A DNA stretch of 64,000 bases from Streptomyces zhihengii (GTDB taxonomy: Bacteria; Actinomycetota; Actinomycetes; Streptomycetales; Streptomycetaceae): positions 2,638,001 to 2,702,000 of the forward strand of contig NZ_JAFEJA010000001.1 of assembly GCF_016919245.1 (NCBI RefSeq). Reading direction: 5' to 3'. Every line of letters starts with the position of its first letter. Within the stretch, counting starts at the first letter, position 1. The translations under genes were made by a program, and so were the position numbers. This document shows, one piece after another, positions 52,974-60,993 of this stretch. The notes beneath the pieces are model-generated. The model did not search any database. It worked only from the letters and a program-made list of their open reading frames with translations, and was not told where the DNA came from.

Positions 52974-54369
52974 GGCGCACCAACGGTACGCGAGCGGAGA
53001 CGGCGGTGCCCTGCCCGGGTTCGGCCTCGACGGCCGCGGAGCCGGCGATGCGTTCGGCGCGGGCGCGCATCCCGGCGAGGCCGAAGCCGCCGGTGCGCGA
53101 ACGGGGCGGCAGGGCGAGGGGGTCGAAGCCGCGGCCGTCGTCGCGGATGTCGAGGGTGACCTCGTCGCCCATGTAGGACAGGGTCACGCCGACCCGGGTG
53201 GCGTCGGCGTGCCGCGCGGTGTTGGCGAGGGCCTCCTCGGCGATCCGCAGCAGGGTGCGGGCGACCTCGTCGTGGAGCGGCTCCTCGGTGCCGGTCACGG
53301 TGAGGCGGGCGGTGACCCCGTGGTCGTCGGACCAGGCGCGGACGGTGCGCTCCAGCGCCTCGGGCAGGCTGTCGTGCTCCAGCGCCGCGGGGGTGAGGTT
53401 GTGCACCGAGCGGCGGGCCTCGCCCAGGCTCTGGCGGGCGAGGTCGGCGGCACGGTCGACGTGCCGGCGGGCCAGCGCCGGGTCGGTGGCCGACTGCACC
53501 ACCTGGAGCTGGGTGATGATGCCGGTGAGGCCCTGGGCGATGGTGTCGTGGATCTCCGCTGCGATCCTGCGCCGCTCGTCGGAGATGCCCGCCTCCCGTG
53601 CCTGGAGCAGCAGTTGGGCGTGCAGGCCGGCATTCTCCGCGAGGGCCTGCTCCAGGCGGGCGTTGGTGTGCTCCAGTTCCCTGATGGTGGTGATGCGCTG
53701 GCGGGCGCGTTCGGCCTCGTGGACGCCGATGTTCGAGAAGACCACGCACAGGGAGGCGTTGAGGAGGTACAGCGCCCCGAACAGGGCCCAGTTCATCCCG
53801 CTCGCGGGCGGCAGTCCGCCGGACTGCGAACCGGCCATGCTGACGGCGGTGGCGAGCAGTCCGATGCGGGCCCCGCGCCGCGGCAGCAGTTCCGTCGCGT
53901 CGAAGTAGCCCATCACCGCGTAGATGGCGTACAGCGGGTTGAGCCAGGTCAGGACGAAGGCGATGAGGGTGCGCAGGGCGAAGTGGAGCTGGGCGGCCGG
54001 GGCGTGCTCGGGTACGCCGGGGCGTATCGCGCTCCAGCGCCACTCCACCGCCAGCGCCACCAGCACCAGGCCGCCGGCCGCGTACATCTCGCCCGCCGTC
54101 ATGAACGCCGGTGCGCTGGCGGCGGAGACCACCGTCGCGAGGGCGAGCAGGGCGTAGGGGCCGTGGACGAAGAAGCGCGCCCACAGGGAGTCCGGCAGGT
54201 CGCCGGCGGGCGGCGGCCCGGCCGCCGCCGGCCGCGGCCTCCCCCACCGGCCGCCCGCCGGGCGGCCCTCCGGGGTGGGCGCGCCGCAGGGCGTGCCGGG
54301 CGCCAGCGGTTCCCGTGATGCCCCCCGGGGCACCGTGTCCGACAGTCTCATGCGCTCAGTGTCGTGCAC
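52966..54369 (-). CDS. Sensor histidine kinase (HisKA_3 type)
   Basis: 467 residues from GTG 54369 (ATG at 54351 possible). A Pro-rich N-terminal tail leads into about five to six membrane segments (ALLALATVVSAASAPAFM, GGLVLVALAVEW, TLIAFVLTWLNPLYAIYAVMGYF, LLATAVSMAG, WALFGALYLLNASLCVVFSN). A coiled linker is followed by the phospho-His motif ERRRIAAEIHDTIAQGLTGIITQLQ and a HATPase domain (IAEEALANTARHADA, DIRDDGRGFDP, GGFGLAGMRARAERI). It phosphorylates the overlapping response regulator. The signal is unknown; co-location with an exporter suggests a small hydrophobic compound. Confidence 0.95.
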   Translation of the reverse strand: MHDTERMRLSDTVPRGASREPLAPGTPCGAPTPEGRPAGGRWGRPRPAAAGPPPAGDLPDSLWARFFVHGPYALLALATVVSAASAPAFMTAGEMYAAGGLVLVALAVEWRWSAIRPGVPEHAPAAQLHFALRTLIAFVLTWLNPLYAIYAVMGYFDATELLPRRGARIGLLATAVSMAGSQSGGLPPASGMNWALFGALYLLNASLCVVFSNIGVHEAERARQRITTIRELEHTNARLEQALAENAGLHAQLLLQAREAGISDERRRIAAEIHDTIAQGLTGIITQLQVVQSATDPALARRHVDRAADLARQSLGEARRSVHNLTPAALEHDSLPEALERTVRAWSDDHGVTARLTVTGTEEPLHDEVARTLLRIAEEALANTARHADATRVGVTLSYMGDEVTLDIRDDGRGFDPLALPPRSRTGGFGLAGMRARAERIAGSAAVEAEPGQGTAVSARVPLVRHG

Positions 54370-54406
54370 GGGCCCCGTCCCCGGCCCTGCTCCCGGCCCA
54401 TTCCCC

Positions 54407-55186
54407 TCACTCCCAGCGGAACCAGCGGACCGCGGCCGCCGTGAGGACCACCGCCCACAGACCGGTCACCGTGAGGTCGCCCCAGGCGGGCCAGCCGCCC
54501 GCCGCGGCCTCGTCGAGGGCCTGGGCCGCCGCGCCGAACGGGGTGAAGGCGACGACGTTCGCGAGGGTGTCGGGCATGGCCTGCACCGGCACCCAGACGC
54601 CGGCCGTGAACATGCTGGGGAAGAAGACGGCGGACCCGACGGCGGTGGCGATCTTCTGGTTCGGCGACACGGCGCACACCGTCGCGCCGAGGGCCAGCGC
54701 GGCGGCGGTCGTCAGCACCAGCGCCAGTACGTAGCCGGCGAACTGCCCGGGCAGCGCGACGCCGAAGGCGATCCGCCCGATCGCGACGGCCAGCACGGAG
54801 GCGACGAGGACCGCCGCGCCGTGCAGCACGAGCTGGGAGGCGAGCAGGGCGGAGGGGCGCACGGGGGTGGTGTGCATCCGGCGCAGGATGCCGCGCTCGC
54901 GGTAGCCGGTGAGGATCGGCGGCATGGCCTGGAGACCCGCCATGATCGTCGCGAGCAGCACCACGACGGGGACGTAGAGGTCGATGACGCTCAGTCCGGC
55001 CAAGTCGTCGGAGGGCTCCCGGAAGGACGGGATCAGTCCGAGGATCGTCAGCAGGACGCTCGGGAACACCACCACCCAGAAGAGCGCGGCGGGCTCCCGG
55101 GCGAACAGGCGGGCCTCGGTGCGCAGGACGGCGAGGGCCGCCGCGCGGCGCACGGGGGCGGGGGTGACGGTGACGGCGGCGGTCAT
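54407..55186 (-). CDS. ABC-2 type exporter permease (DrrB-like)
   Basis: 259 residues with ATG overlapping the ATPase gene stop. Six membrane segments. The first part (LRTEARLFAREPAALFWVVVFPSVLLTILGLI) and the GYRERGILRRMHTTPVRPSALLASQL segment are diagnostic of ABC-2 permeases of the DrrB/NodJ type. The MFTAGVWVPVQAMPDTL segment is also typical. Exports a lipophilic compound together with the following ATPase. 37 bp separate it from the sensor kinase gene, so all four probably form one operon. Confidence 0.93.
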   Translation of the reverse strand: MTAAVTVTPAPVRRAAALAVLRTEARLFAREPAALFWVVVFPSVLLTILGLIPSFREPSDDLAGLSVIDLYVPVVVLLATIMAGLQAMPPILTGYRERGILRRMHTTPVRPSALLASQLVLHGAAVLVASVLAVAIGRIAFGVALPGQFAGYVLALVLTTAAALALGATVCAVSPNQKIATAVGSAVFFPSMFTAGVWVPVQAMPDTLANVVAFTPFGAAAQALDEAAAGGWPAWGDLTVTGLWAVVLTAAAVRWFRWE

Positions 55187-56157
55187 CGGGTCCTCTCTTC
55201 GTGCGCGGGGGTGTGCGCGGGAGCGTGCTCGTCGGCTTCGGCGTCGGCGGCGTCGGGTGCCGCGGATCCGGTCAGGTCGAGGAAGGCGTCGTCGAGCGTG
55301 GCGTCGGAGACCCGCAGCCGTGCGGCGGTGATGCGGTGGCGGGCGAGCAGCGACACGACGGCGTCGACCGTCTCGTCGGTGCCGTTGATCACGATGCGGT
55401 CCGCCCGGCGCTCGATCGACACCGCCTGCGGCAGCCGGTCCAGTTCGTCCTGGTCCAGCGGCTGGGAGGGGGTGAACGAGATGACGGTGGACGCCGTGGA
55501 GCGCGACACGAGACCGGCGGGGGTGTCGAGGGCCGCCACCCGTCCCTGGTCGATGACGGCGATGCGGTCGCAGAGGCGCTGCGCCTCCTCCATGAAGTGG
55601 GTGACCAGCAGCACGGTCACCCCGGAGTCGCGGACCTCCTCGATGAGCTGCCAGGTGTCCCGGCGGGCCCGGGGGTCGAGGCCGGTGGTGAGCTCGTCGA
55701 GGACGACCACCCGGGGGTTGCCGATCAGGGCCAGCGCGATGGACAGCCGCTGCCGCTGCCCTCCGGAGAGCGCGGCGAACCGGGTGGTGAGCTTCTCCTC
55801 CAGGCCGAGGCGCCCGACCAGCGCGCGCCAGTCGGCGGGGTGCTCGTAGAACTTCGTGTACTGCTCCAGCGCCTCGCGGACGGTGATCTTCGGCTGGAGC
55901 TCGCTCTGCTGGAGCTGGGCGCCGAGCACCGTCGTGAGCCGGTCGTGGTCGCGCACCGGGTCGAGCCCGGCGACACTGACCGTGCCGCTGTCGGGGACGC
56001 GCAGTCCCTCGACGCACTCGACGGTGGTGGTCTTGCCCGCCCCGTTGGAGCCGAGGATCCCGAAGATCTCCCCCTCCTCGACGGTGAAGCTCACCCCGTC
56101 GACGACGTTGCGTCCGCCGTACGCCTTGCGCAGGTCCTTCACTTCGACAATCGCCAT
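55183..56157 (-). CDS. ABC exporter ATPase (DrrA-like)
   Basis: 324 residues from ATG 56157. Walker A GSNGAGKTT, signature LSGGQRQRLSIALALIG, Walker B VVVLDELTTGLD and H-loop VTHFMEE. After the ATPase domain comes the C-terminal DrrA-type region (SFTPSQPLDQDELDRLPQAVSIERR...RITAARLRVSDATLDDAFLDLTG). The tail of ~25 residues is Ala/Asp/Glu/His-rich. Pairs with the ABC-2 permease downstream. It is the first gene of the ABC-two-component operon. A 32-bp palindrome lies ~70 bp upstream. Confidence 0.95.
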   Translation of the reverse strand: MAIVEVKDLRKAYGGRNVVDGVSFTVEEGEIFGILGSNGAGKTTTVECVEGLRVPDSGTVSVAGLDPVRDHDRLTTVLGAQLQQSELQPKITVREALEQYTKFYEHPADWRALVGRLGLEEKLTTRFAALSGGQRQRLSIALALIGNPRVVVLDELTTGLDPRARRDTWQLIEEVRDSGVTVLLVTHFMEEAQRLCDRIAVIDQGRVAALDTPAGLVSRSTASTVISFTPSQPLDQDELDRLPQAVSIERRADRIVINGTDETVDAVVSLLARHRITAARLRVSDATLDDAFLDLTGSAAPDAADAEADEHAPAHTPAHEERTR

Positions 56158-56512
56158 GGCGGAAGCCTCCCGCGGGGGGCGGCGCCGGCGGTATCGGCCG
56201 TCGCGCCCGACCGGGCATCGTCCGTTCGCCCGGGCATCGTCCGATCGGACGATGCCCGGGCTACGACCTCCGGGGCGCCGGCACCCCCGACGAGGGCGGC
56301 GGGTGCGCCGAGCAGGCACTCCGGGCGGGCGGGGCGGGTGCGGCCGGGCGGAGGGGCCGGGCGTGGCGGGGAGGGGAGGGCGGGGACGGCCGGGCGGGAG
56401 GCGCGGGTACGGCCGGGTGGACGGGGCGGGCGCGGCGGGGCGGGGCGGGGCGGGCGTGGCGGGGCGGAAAACCATGTGAGGCTGTCAGTGGCGAACCGTA
56501 GGCTCGCTCCTG
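56158..56512. other. Divergent intergenic region between two ABC exporter loci
   Basis: 355 bp without a gene. The left end carries a long palindrome (listed separately). The rest is C+G-rich low-complexity sequence built on GGCGGGGCGGG-type runs; promoters for both directions should lie here. Confidence 0.5.
56229..56260. promoter_or_regulatory. Perfect 32-bp palindrome upstream of ABC/two-component operon
   Basis: Arms of 16 bp starting CCCGGGCATCGTCCG, symmetric about CCGATCGG. The half CGGGCATCGTCCG is repeated directly at 56211-56223 and 56231-56243. It may bind the downstream response regulator or another dimeric factor. Confidence 0.6.
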
Positions 56513-58537
56513 ATGCCCTCCTTCGACAACGACACCCAGGACCGGTCCGCCGTGCGCTCGCTGCTGCGCCTGTGGCCGTACGTACGGCCGGTGCGCACCC
56601 GGCTCTTCAGCGCGGCGTTCGTCGCCGTGGTGGCCTCGTGCCTGAGCCTCGTCATCCCGCTGGTGCTCAAGTGGATCGTGGACGGCCCGGTGGCGGACCG
56701 CGACCCCGGCGGGGTGTGGCTCGGGGCGCTGGCGCTGCTGCTGCTCGGGATCACCGAGGCGGTGCTCTTCGGTTTCCGGCGCTGGCTGGTCGCCCGGCCG
56801 CTCGCGGGGGTGGAGGCGGCCATGCGGGCCGACCTGTTCCGCCATCTCCAGCGGCTGCCGGTCGCCTTCCACGACCGGTGGGCGTCGGGGCAGCTCCTGT
56901 CGCGCGGCACCACGGACCTGATGCTGCTGCGGATGTTCCTGGCGTTCCCGCTGACCTTCCTGCTCGTCAACGGCACGACCATCCTGGCCGGTTTCGTCAT
57001 CCTGTTCCTCCAGGAGTGGACGCTCGGGCTGCTGCTGCTCGCGCCGGTGGTGCCGCTGGTGGTGGCGTGCTCCCTCTTCGAGTCGCGGTACTCGCTGGCG
57101 GCCCGGCGGTCCCAGGACCAGGTGGGCGATCTGACCACCGTCGTCGAGGAGAGCGTGCTGGGCATCCGGGTGGTCAAGGGCTTCGGACGCCACCGCAGCC
57201 AGGCCACGGCCTTCCGGGAGATGGCGGAGCGGCTGCGCGGCACGGAGCTGCTCAAGGCGCGTCTGCTGGGCGGGATCTGGGCGCTGATCACGGTGATCCC
57301 CGAGCTGGCCGTCGGTGCGGCACTGGTCCTCGGCACCGTGCAGGTGGCCGACGGCGACCTGTCCGCCGGGACCCTGGTGGCCTTCCTGTCGACGGCGCTG
57401 GCGCTGCGCTGGCCGGTGGACTCGATCGGCTTCCTGCTCGCCATGAGCCAGGAGGCCGCGACCGCGGCCGACCGCTACTTCGAGGTGATGGACGCCGCCG
57501 TGGAGCACGAGAGCCACGACGGCGCCCCGGAGGCGGAGCGGGCACCCGGCACGGCGGACGGCCTGCGGTTCGAGGGCGTGGTGTTCCGCTACCCGGACGC
57601 GCCCGCGGACGGCGAGCCGGTCCTCGGCCGGATCGACCTGCATGTGCGTTCCGGCGAGACGATGGCGCTCGTCGGCGGCACCGGCAGCGGGAAGACGACG
57701 CTGACGGCGCTGGTGCCGCGGCTGTACGACGTGGACGCGGGGCGGATCCTGCTCGACGGCCACGACGTCACCGGCATGCCGCGGGAGCGGCTGCGGGAAC
57801 TGGTGTCGGTCGCCTTCGAGGAGCCCACGCTGTTCTCGGCGAGCGTCGGCGAGAACGTGCTGATGGGCGCGGGCGGCGGCGCGGGCGACGCGGAGCTGCG
57901 GCGCGCGCTGGACATCGCCCAGGCCGGCTTCGTGGACGGTCTGCCGCACGGGGCCGGCACCCAGGTCGGCGAGCAGGGCCTCAGCCTGTCGGGCGGTCAG
58001 CGCCAGCGTCTCGCGCTGGCCAGGGCGGTCGTCGGGCAGCCGCGCTTCCTGGTCCTCGACGACCCGCTGTCGGCGCTCGACGTGCACACGGAGGCGCTGG
58101 TGGAGGCGGCACTGCGCGAGGTCCTCGCCGGCACCACGGCGCTGGTCGTGGCGCACCGCCCGTCGACGGTGATGCTCGCCGACCGGGTCGCGCTGCTGTC
58201 CGGCGGGCGGATCGCGGCGGTGGGCACCCATCACGAACTGCTGCGCGACAACGCGGAGTACGCGTGGCTGATGTCGGGCGGCGCGGAGCGGCCGGCACCG
58301 GGCGGGCCGCCCGGCACGGCGGCGGCGGCCTACAGAGCACAGGCGGGCGGCGGAGCGCACGCGGGCGGCGAAGCACAGGCGGCCGACGGAGCACCAACGG
58401 ACGGCGAAGCGCACGCGGGCGGCGGAGCGCACGCGGCCGACGGAGCAAAAGCGGACGGCGGAGCACAGGCGCGCGGCGGAGCACGGGCGGCCGGGGCCGC
58501 GGAGAGCGCCGCGGGCGCGGAAGGGAGCATCCGGTGA
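56513..58537 (+). CDS. ABC exporter half-transporter, degenerate-site subunit
   Basis: 674 residues. Six membrane segments (type IV exporter fold) then a nucleotide-binding domain: Walker A GGTGSGKTT, signature LSGGQRQRLALARA, and Walker B LVLDDPLSALD in which the catalytic Glu is replaced by Asp. The Q-loop Gln is Glu (VAFEEPTLF). These changes are usual in one half of heterodimeric exporters. The last ~75 residues are a low-complexity Gly/Ala/His/Asp-rich tail with repeated GGAHAG and AADGA. The stop overlaps the start of the partner gene (GTGA). Substrate unknown. Confidence 0.94.
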   Translation: MPSFDNDTQDRSAVRSLLRLWPYVRPVRTRLFSAAFVAVVASCLSLVIPLVLKWIVDGPVADRDPGGVWLGALALLLLGITEAVLFGFRRWLVARPLAGVEAAMRADLFRHLQRLPVAFHDRWASGQLLSRGTTDLMLLRMFLAFPLTFLLVNGTTILAGFVILFLQEWTLGLLLLAPVVPLVVACSLFESRYSLAARRSQDQVGDLTTVVEESVLGIRVVKGFGRHRSQATAFREMAERLRGTELLKARLLGGIWALITVIPELAVGAALVLGTVQVADGDLSAGTLVAFLSTALALRWPVDSIGFLLAMSQEAATAADRYFEVMDAAVEHESHDGAPEAERAPGTADGLRFEGVVFRYPDAPADGEPVLGRIDLHVRSGETMALVGGTGSGKTTLTALVPRLYDVDAGRILLDGHDVTGMPRERLRELVSVAFEEPTLFSASVGENVLMGAGGGAGDAELRRALDIAQAGFVDGLPHGAGTQVGEQGLSLSGGQRQRLALARAVVGQPRFLVLDDPLSALDVHTEALVEAALREVLAGTTALVVAHRPSTVMLADRVALLSGGRIAAVGTHHELLRDNAEYAWLMSGGAERPAPGGPPGTAAAAYRAQAGGGAHAGGEAQAADGAPTDGEAHAGGGAHAADGAKADGGAQARGGARAAGAAESAAGAEGSIR

Positions 58538-60447
58538 CGGCGGGTCCGGCGACGGTTTCGGCGAAGGAGCCCGCGGAGGAGCGGCCGAAGGACGCGGATC
58601 CCGGCGCGGGCTCGGGCGGACCCGGCCCGGTGCCGGAGCCCGGTGCGGAGGCGGGCGACCCGTTCGACCGGGACGCCCTGCCCGCGCCGCGCGGGGCCAC
58701 CGGCGCGCTGCTGCGCTCGCTGCTGGCGCCGCGCCGCGCCCGGGTGGCGTTCGCCGCGGTGCTCCTGCTGCTCCAGCAGGCGGCGGTGCAGGCCGGGCCG
58801 CTGCTCGTCGCGTACGCCATCGACCGGGGCGTGCCCGCCTTCCGGGCGGGCGACAACGGGCCGCTGGTCGCGGTGGGCGCCGGCTACGCCGTCTGCGCCG
58901 TCGGGGCGGGGGCGCTCCAGTACGGCTTCATCCGCGCCTCGGCACGGGTCAACCAGGACGTGCTGCTCGACCTGCGGGGCCGCATCTTCCGGCATGCGCA
59001 GGCGCTCAGCGTCGACTTCCACGAGCGGTACACCTCGGGCCGGCTGATCTCGCGTTCCACCACGGACGTGGAGTCGCTCCAGGAGCTGCTGAGCGAGGGC
59101 CTCCAGGAACTGATCGGCGTCGTCCTGTCGTTCGTGTACATCTCCGCGATGCTGCTCTGGCTCGACCTGGGGCTCGGCGGTGTCGCGGTGCTGTCCTTCG
59201 TCCCGCTGTACCTGCTGGTGCGGCTCTACCAGCGGCGGGCGAAGTCCGTCTTCATGACCCGGTCGACGGCGATCGCCGCGGTGATCGTCAAGTTCGCCGA
59301 GACGATGAACGGCATCCGCCCGGTGCGCGCCTTCCGCCGCGAGCGGGCCAACGACGAGGCGTTCGCGGGGCTGAACCACCGCCACGAGCGGAGCAACGGG
59401 GACGCGCTGCTGGAGATGGCCCGCTATGTGGTCGGCTCCCGGCTGGTGGCCAACACGGCGGTCGCCGCGATGGTGCTCTGGGGTGCGTACCGGGTCGCGT
59501 CGGGCACCCTGGCGCTCGGGGTGCTGGCGGCGGCGGTGCTCTACCTGCGGCGGCTGTACGACCCGATCGACCGGCTGGGGATGTTCCTCAACTCCTACCA
59601 GTCGGCGGCCGCCTCGCTGGAGAAGATCGCCGGTCTGCTGGCGCAGGTGCCGTCCGTCCCGGAGGCGGCCCGTCCCCGCGAGCTGCCGGTGCGCGGCGGC
59701 ACGGGAGCCGGGCGCGAGGTGGTCTTCGAGGGGGTCGGCTTCGCCTACCGCACGGGCGGCGAGGTGCTGCCCCGGTTCGACCTGACCGTCCCGGCCGGCC
59801 AGACGGTGGCGGTCGTCGGTTCGACGGGCGCGGGCAAGTCCACCCTGGCCAAGCTGCTCGCCCGGTTCTACGACCCGACCGAGGGGCGGGTGCTGCTCGA
59901 CGGGACGGACCTGCGCGAGCTGTCGCTGCCCGAACTGCGCCGCGGGGTGGTGATGGTGACGCAGGAGGCGTTCCTGTTCTCCGGCACGGTCGCGGAGAAC
60001 ATCGCGATCGGGCGTCCGGAGGCGAGCCGCGCGGAGATCGAGCAGGCGGCGAAGGCGATCGGCGCGCACGACTTCATCGCGTCGCTCCCCGACGGCTACG
60101 ACACGGACGTGCGCAAGCGGGGCGGGCGCATCTCGGCAGGTCAGCGTCAGCTCGTGGCATTCGCCCGGGCGCTGCTCGCCGATCCGGCGGTGCTGATCCT
60201 GGACGAGGCGACGAGTTCGCTGGACATCCCGGGCGAGCGGGCGGTGCAGCAGGCGATGGACACGGTGCTGCGGGGGCGTACGGCGGTGGTGATCGCGCAC
60301 CGGCTGTCGACGGTGGAGATCGCGGACCGGGTGCTGGTGATGGAGTCGGGGCGGATCGTGGAGGACGGCACTCCGGCCGAACTCATCGGCGGCGAGGGCC
60401 GGTTCGCGGGGCTGCACCGGGCGTGGCGCGAGAGCCTGGCCGGCTGA
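58534..60447 (+). CDS. ABC exporter half-transporter, canonical-site subunit
   Basis: 637 residues from GTG 58534, with AAGGGAG upstream and GTGA overlap with the previous gene. After ~55 residues of charged, Pro-rich sequence come six membrane segments and a nucleotide-binding domain with canonical motifs: GSTGAGKST, VTQEAFLFSGTV (Q-loop), ISAGQRQLVAFARA (signature variant SAGQ), VLILDEATSSLD (catalytic Glu) and IAHRLSTV. It probably forms a heterodimeric exporter with the preceding protein. A terminator follows. Confidence 0.95.
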   Translation: MTAGPATVSAKEPAEERPKDADPGAGSGGPGPVPEPGAEAGDPFDRDALPAPRGATGALLRSLLAPRRARVAFAAVLLLLQQAAVQAGPLLVAYAIDRGVPAFRAGDNGPLVAVGAGYAVCAVGAGALQYGFIRASARVNQDVLLDLRGRIFRHAQALSVDFHERYTSGRLISRSTTDVESLQELLSEGLQELIGVVLSFVYISAMLLWLDLGLGGVAVLSFVPLYLLVRLYQRRAKSVFMTRSTAIAAVIVKFAETMNGIRPVRAFRRERANDEAFAGLNHRHERSNGDALLEMARYVVGSRLVANTAVAAMVLWGAYRVASGTLALGVLAAAVLYLRRLYDPIDRLGMFLNSYQSAAASLEKIAGLLAQVPSVPEAARPRELPVRGGTGAGREVVFEGVGFAYRTGGEVLPRFDLTVPAGQTVAVVGSTGAGKSTLAKLLARFYDPTEGRVLLDGTDLRELSLPELRRGVVMVTQEAFLFSGTVAENIAIGRPEASRAEIEQAAKAIGAHDFIASLPDGYDTDVRKRGGRISAGQRQLVAFARALLADPAVLILDEATSSLDIPGERAVQQAMDTVLRGRTAVVIAHRLSTVEIADRVLVMESGRIVEDGTPAELIGGEGRFAGLHRAWRESLAG

Positions 60448-60993
60448 CCCGCCCCGTGTGCCCGTCCGAGGGCGGGCACACGGGCCCGCACGGACGGGCA
60501 CCGCCGGAGCGACCCGGGCTCCGGCGCGCCCTCGCCGTGCCCGCCGCCCCGCCGTGCGGGCTTCCGCGCGCCGGGGTGCTCCACGCGGGCGTACGCCGGG
60601 GGCGCTCGGATCCGGCCAAGCGCCGGGGGTGTCGGCCCCCCGGCCGCGACGCCACGCTCCACACTCCTGTCACATTCCGAGACGTCCCCGCGGGGCCCCG
60701 CCGCCCATTCGTCCCCGGCCTGGGGCTACATCCCGGCGGCACCGTCCGCCCACGCGACGAAACGTCCGCTTAACGAACATCAGCCATCGGACACCGGACG
60801 ATTTCCGGCCAACTTCTTGTCGCGCTCCTGACAGGAACCGTTCACGACTGCCACTCTTCCCCCGTTCCACGCAACGGTGTTCCACCGCTCCAGATCCACC
60901 GCGCAGCACCGTATTCCACGCTCCGCACGCCCCACTGCACGCCCGGCCGGCCCGACCCAGCCGACCGGTACCCCCCTCGCAGAAGGAGTCCGC
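60448..60993. other. 546-bp intergenic region upstream of metalloprotease
   Basis: No gene. It begins with a terminator hairpin and has a less GC-rich segment at 60760-60900, upstream of the protease start, where the promoter should lie. No convincing frames on either strand. Confidence 0.5.
60453..60484 (+). terminator. Terminator after ABC exporter genes
   Basis: 12-bp perfect stem CCCGTGTGCCCG with its complement and an 8-nt loop, 5 bp after the stop. Confidence 0.75.

Noticed and set aside
55201..60447. 1748-codon plus-strand frame spanning two exporter genes
   Set aside because: Only the last 637 codons (from 58534) encode a protein with exporter motifs and a ribosome-binding site. The rest is antisense or out of frame with the real genes.
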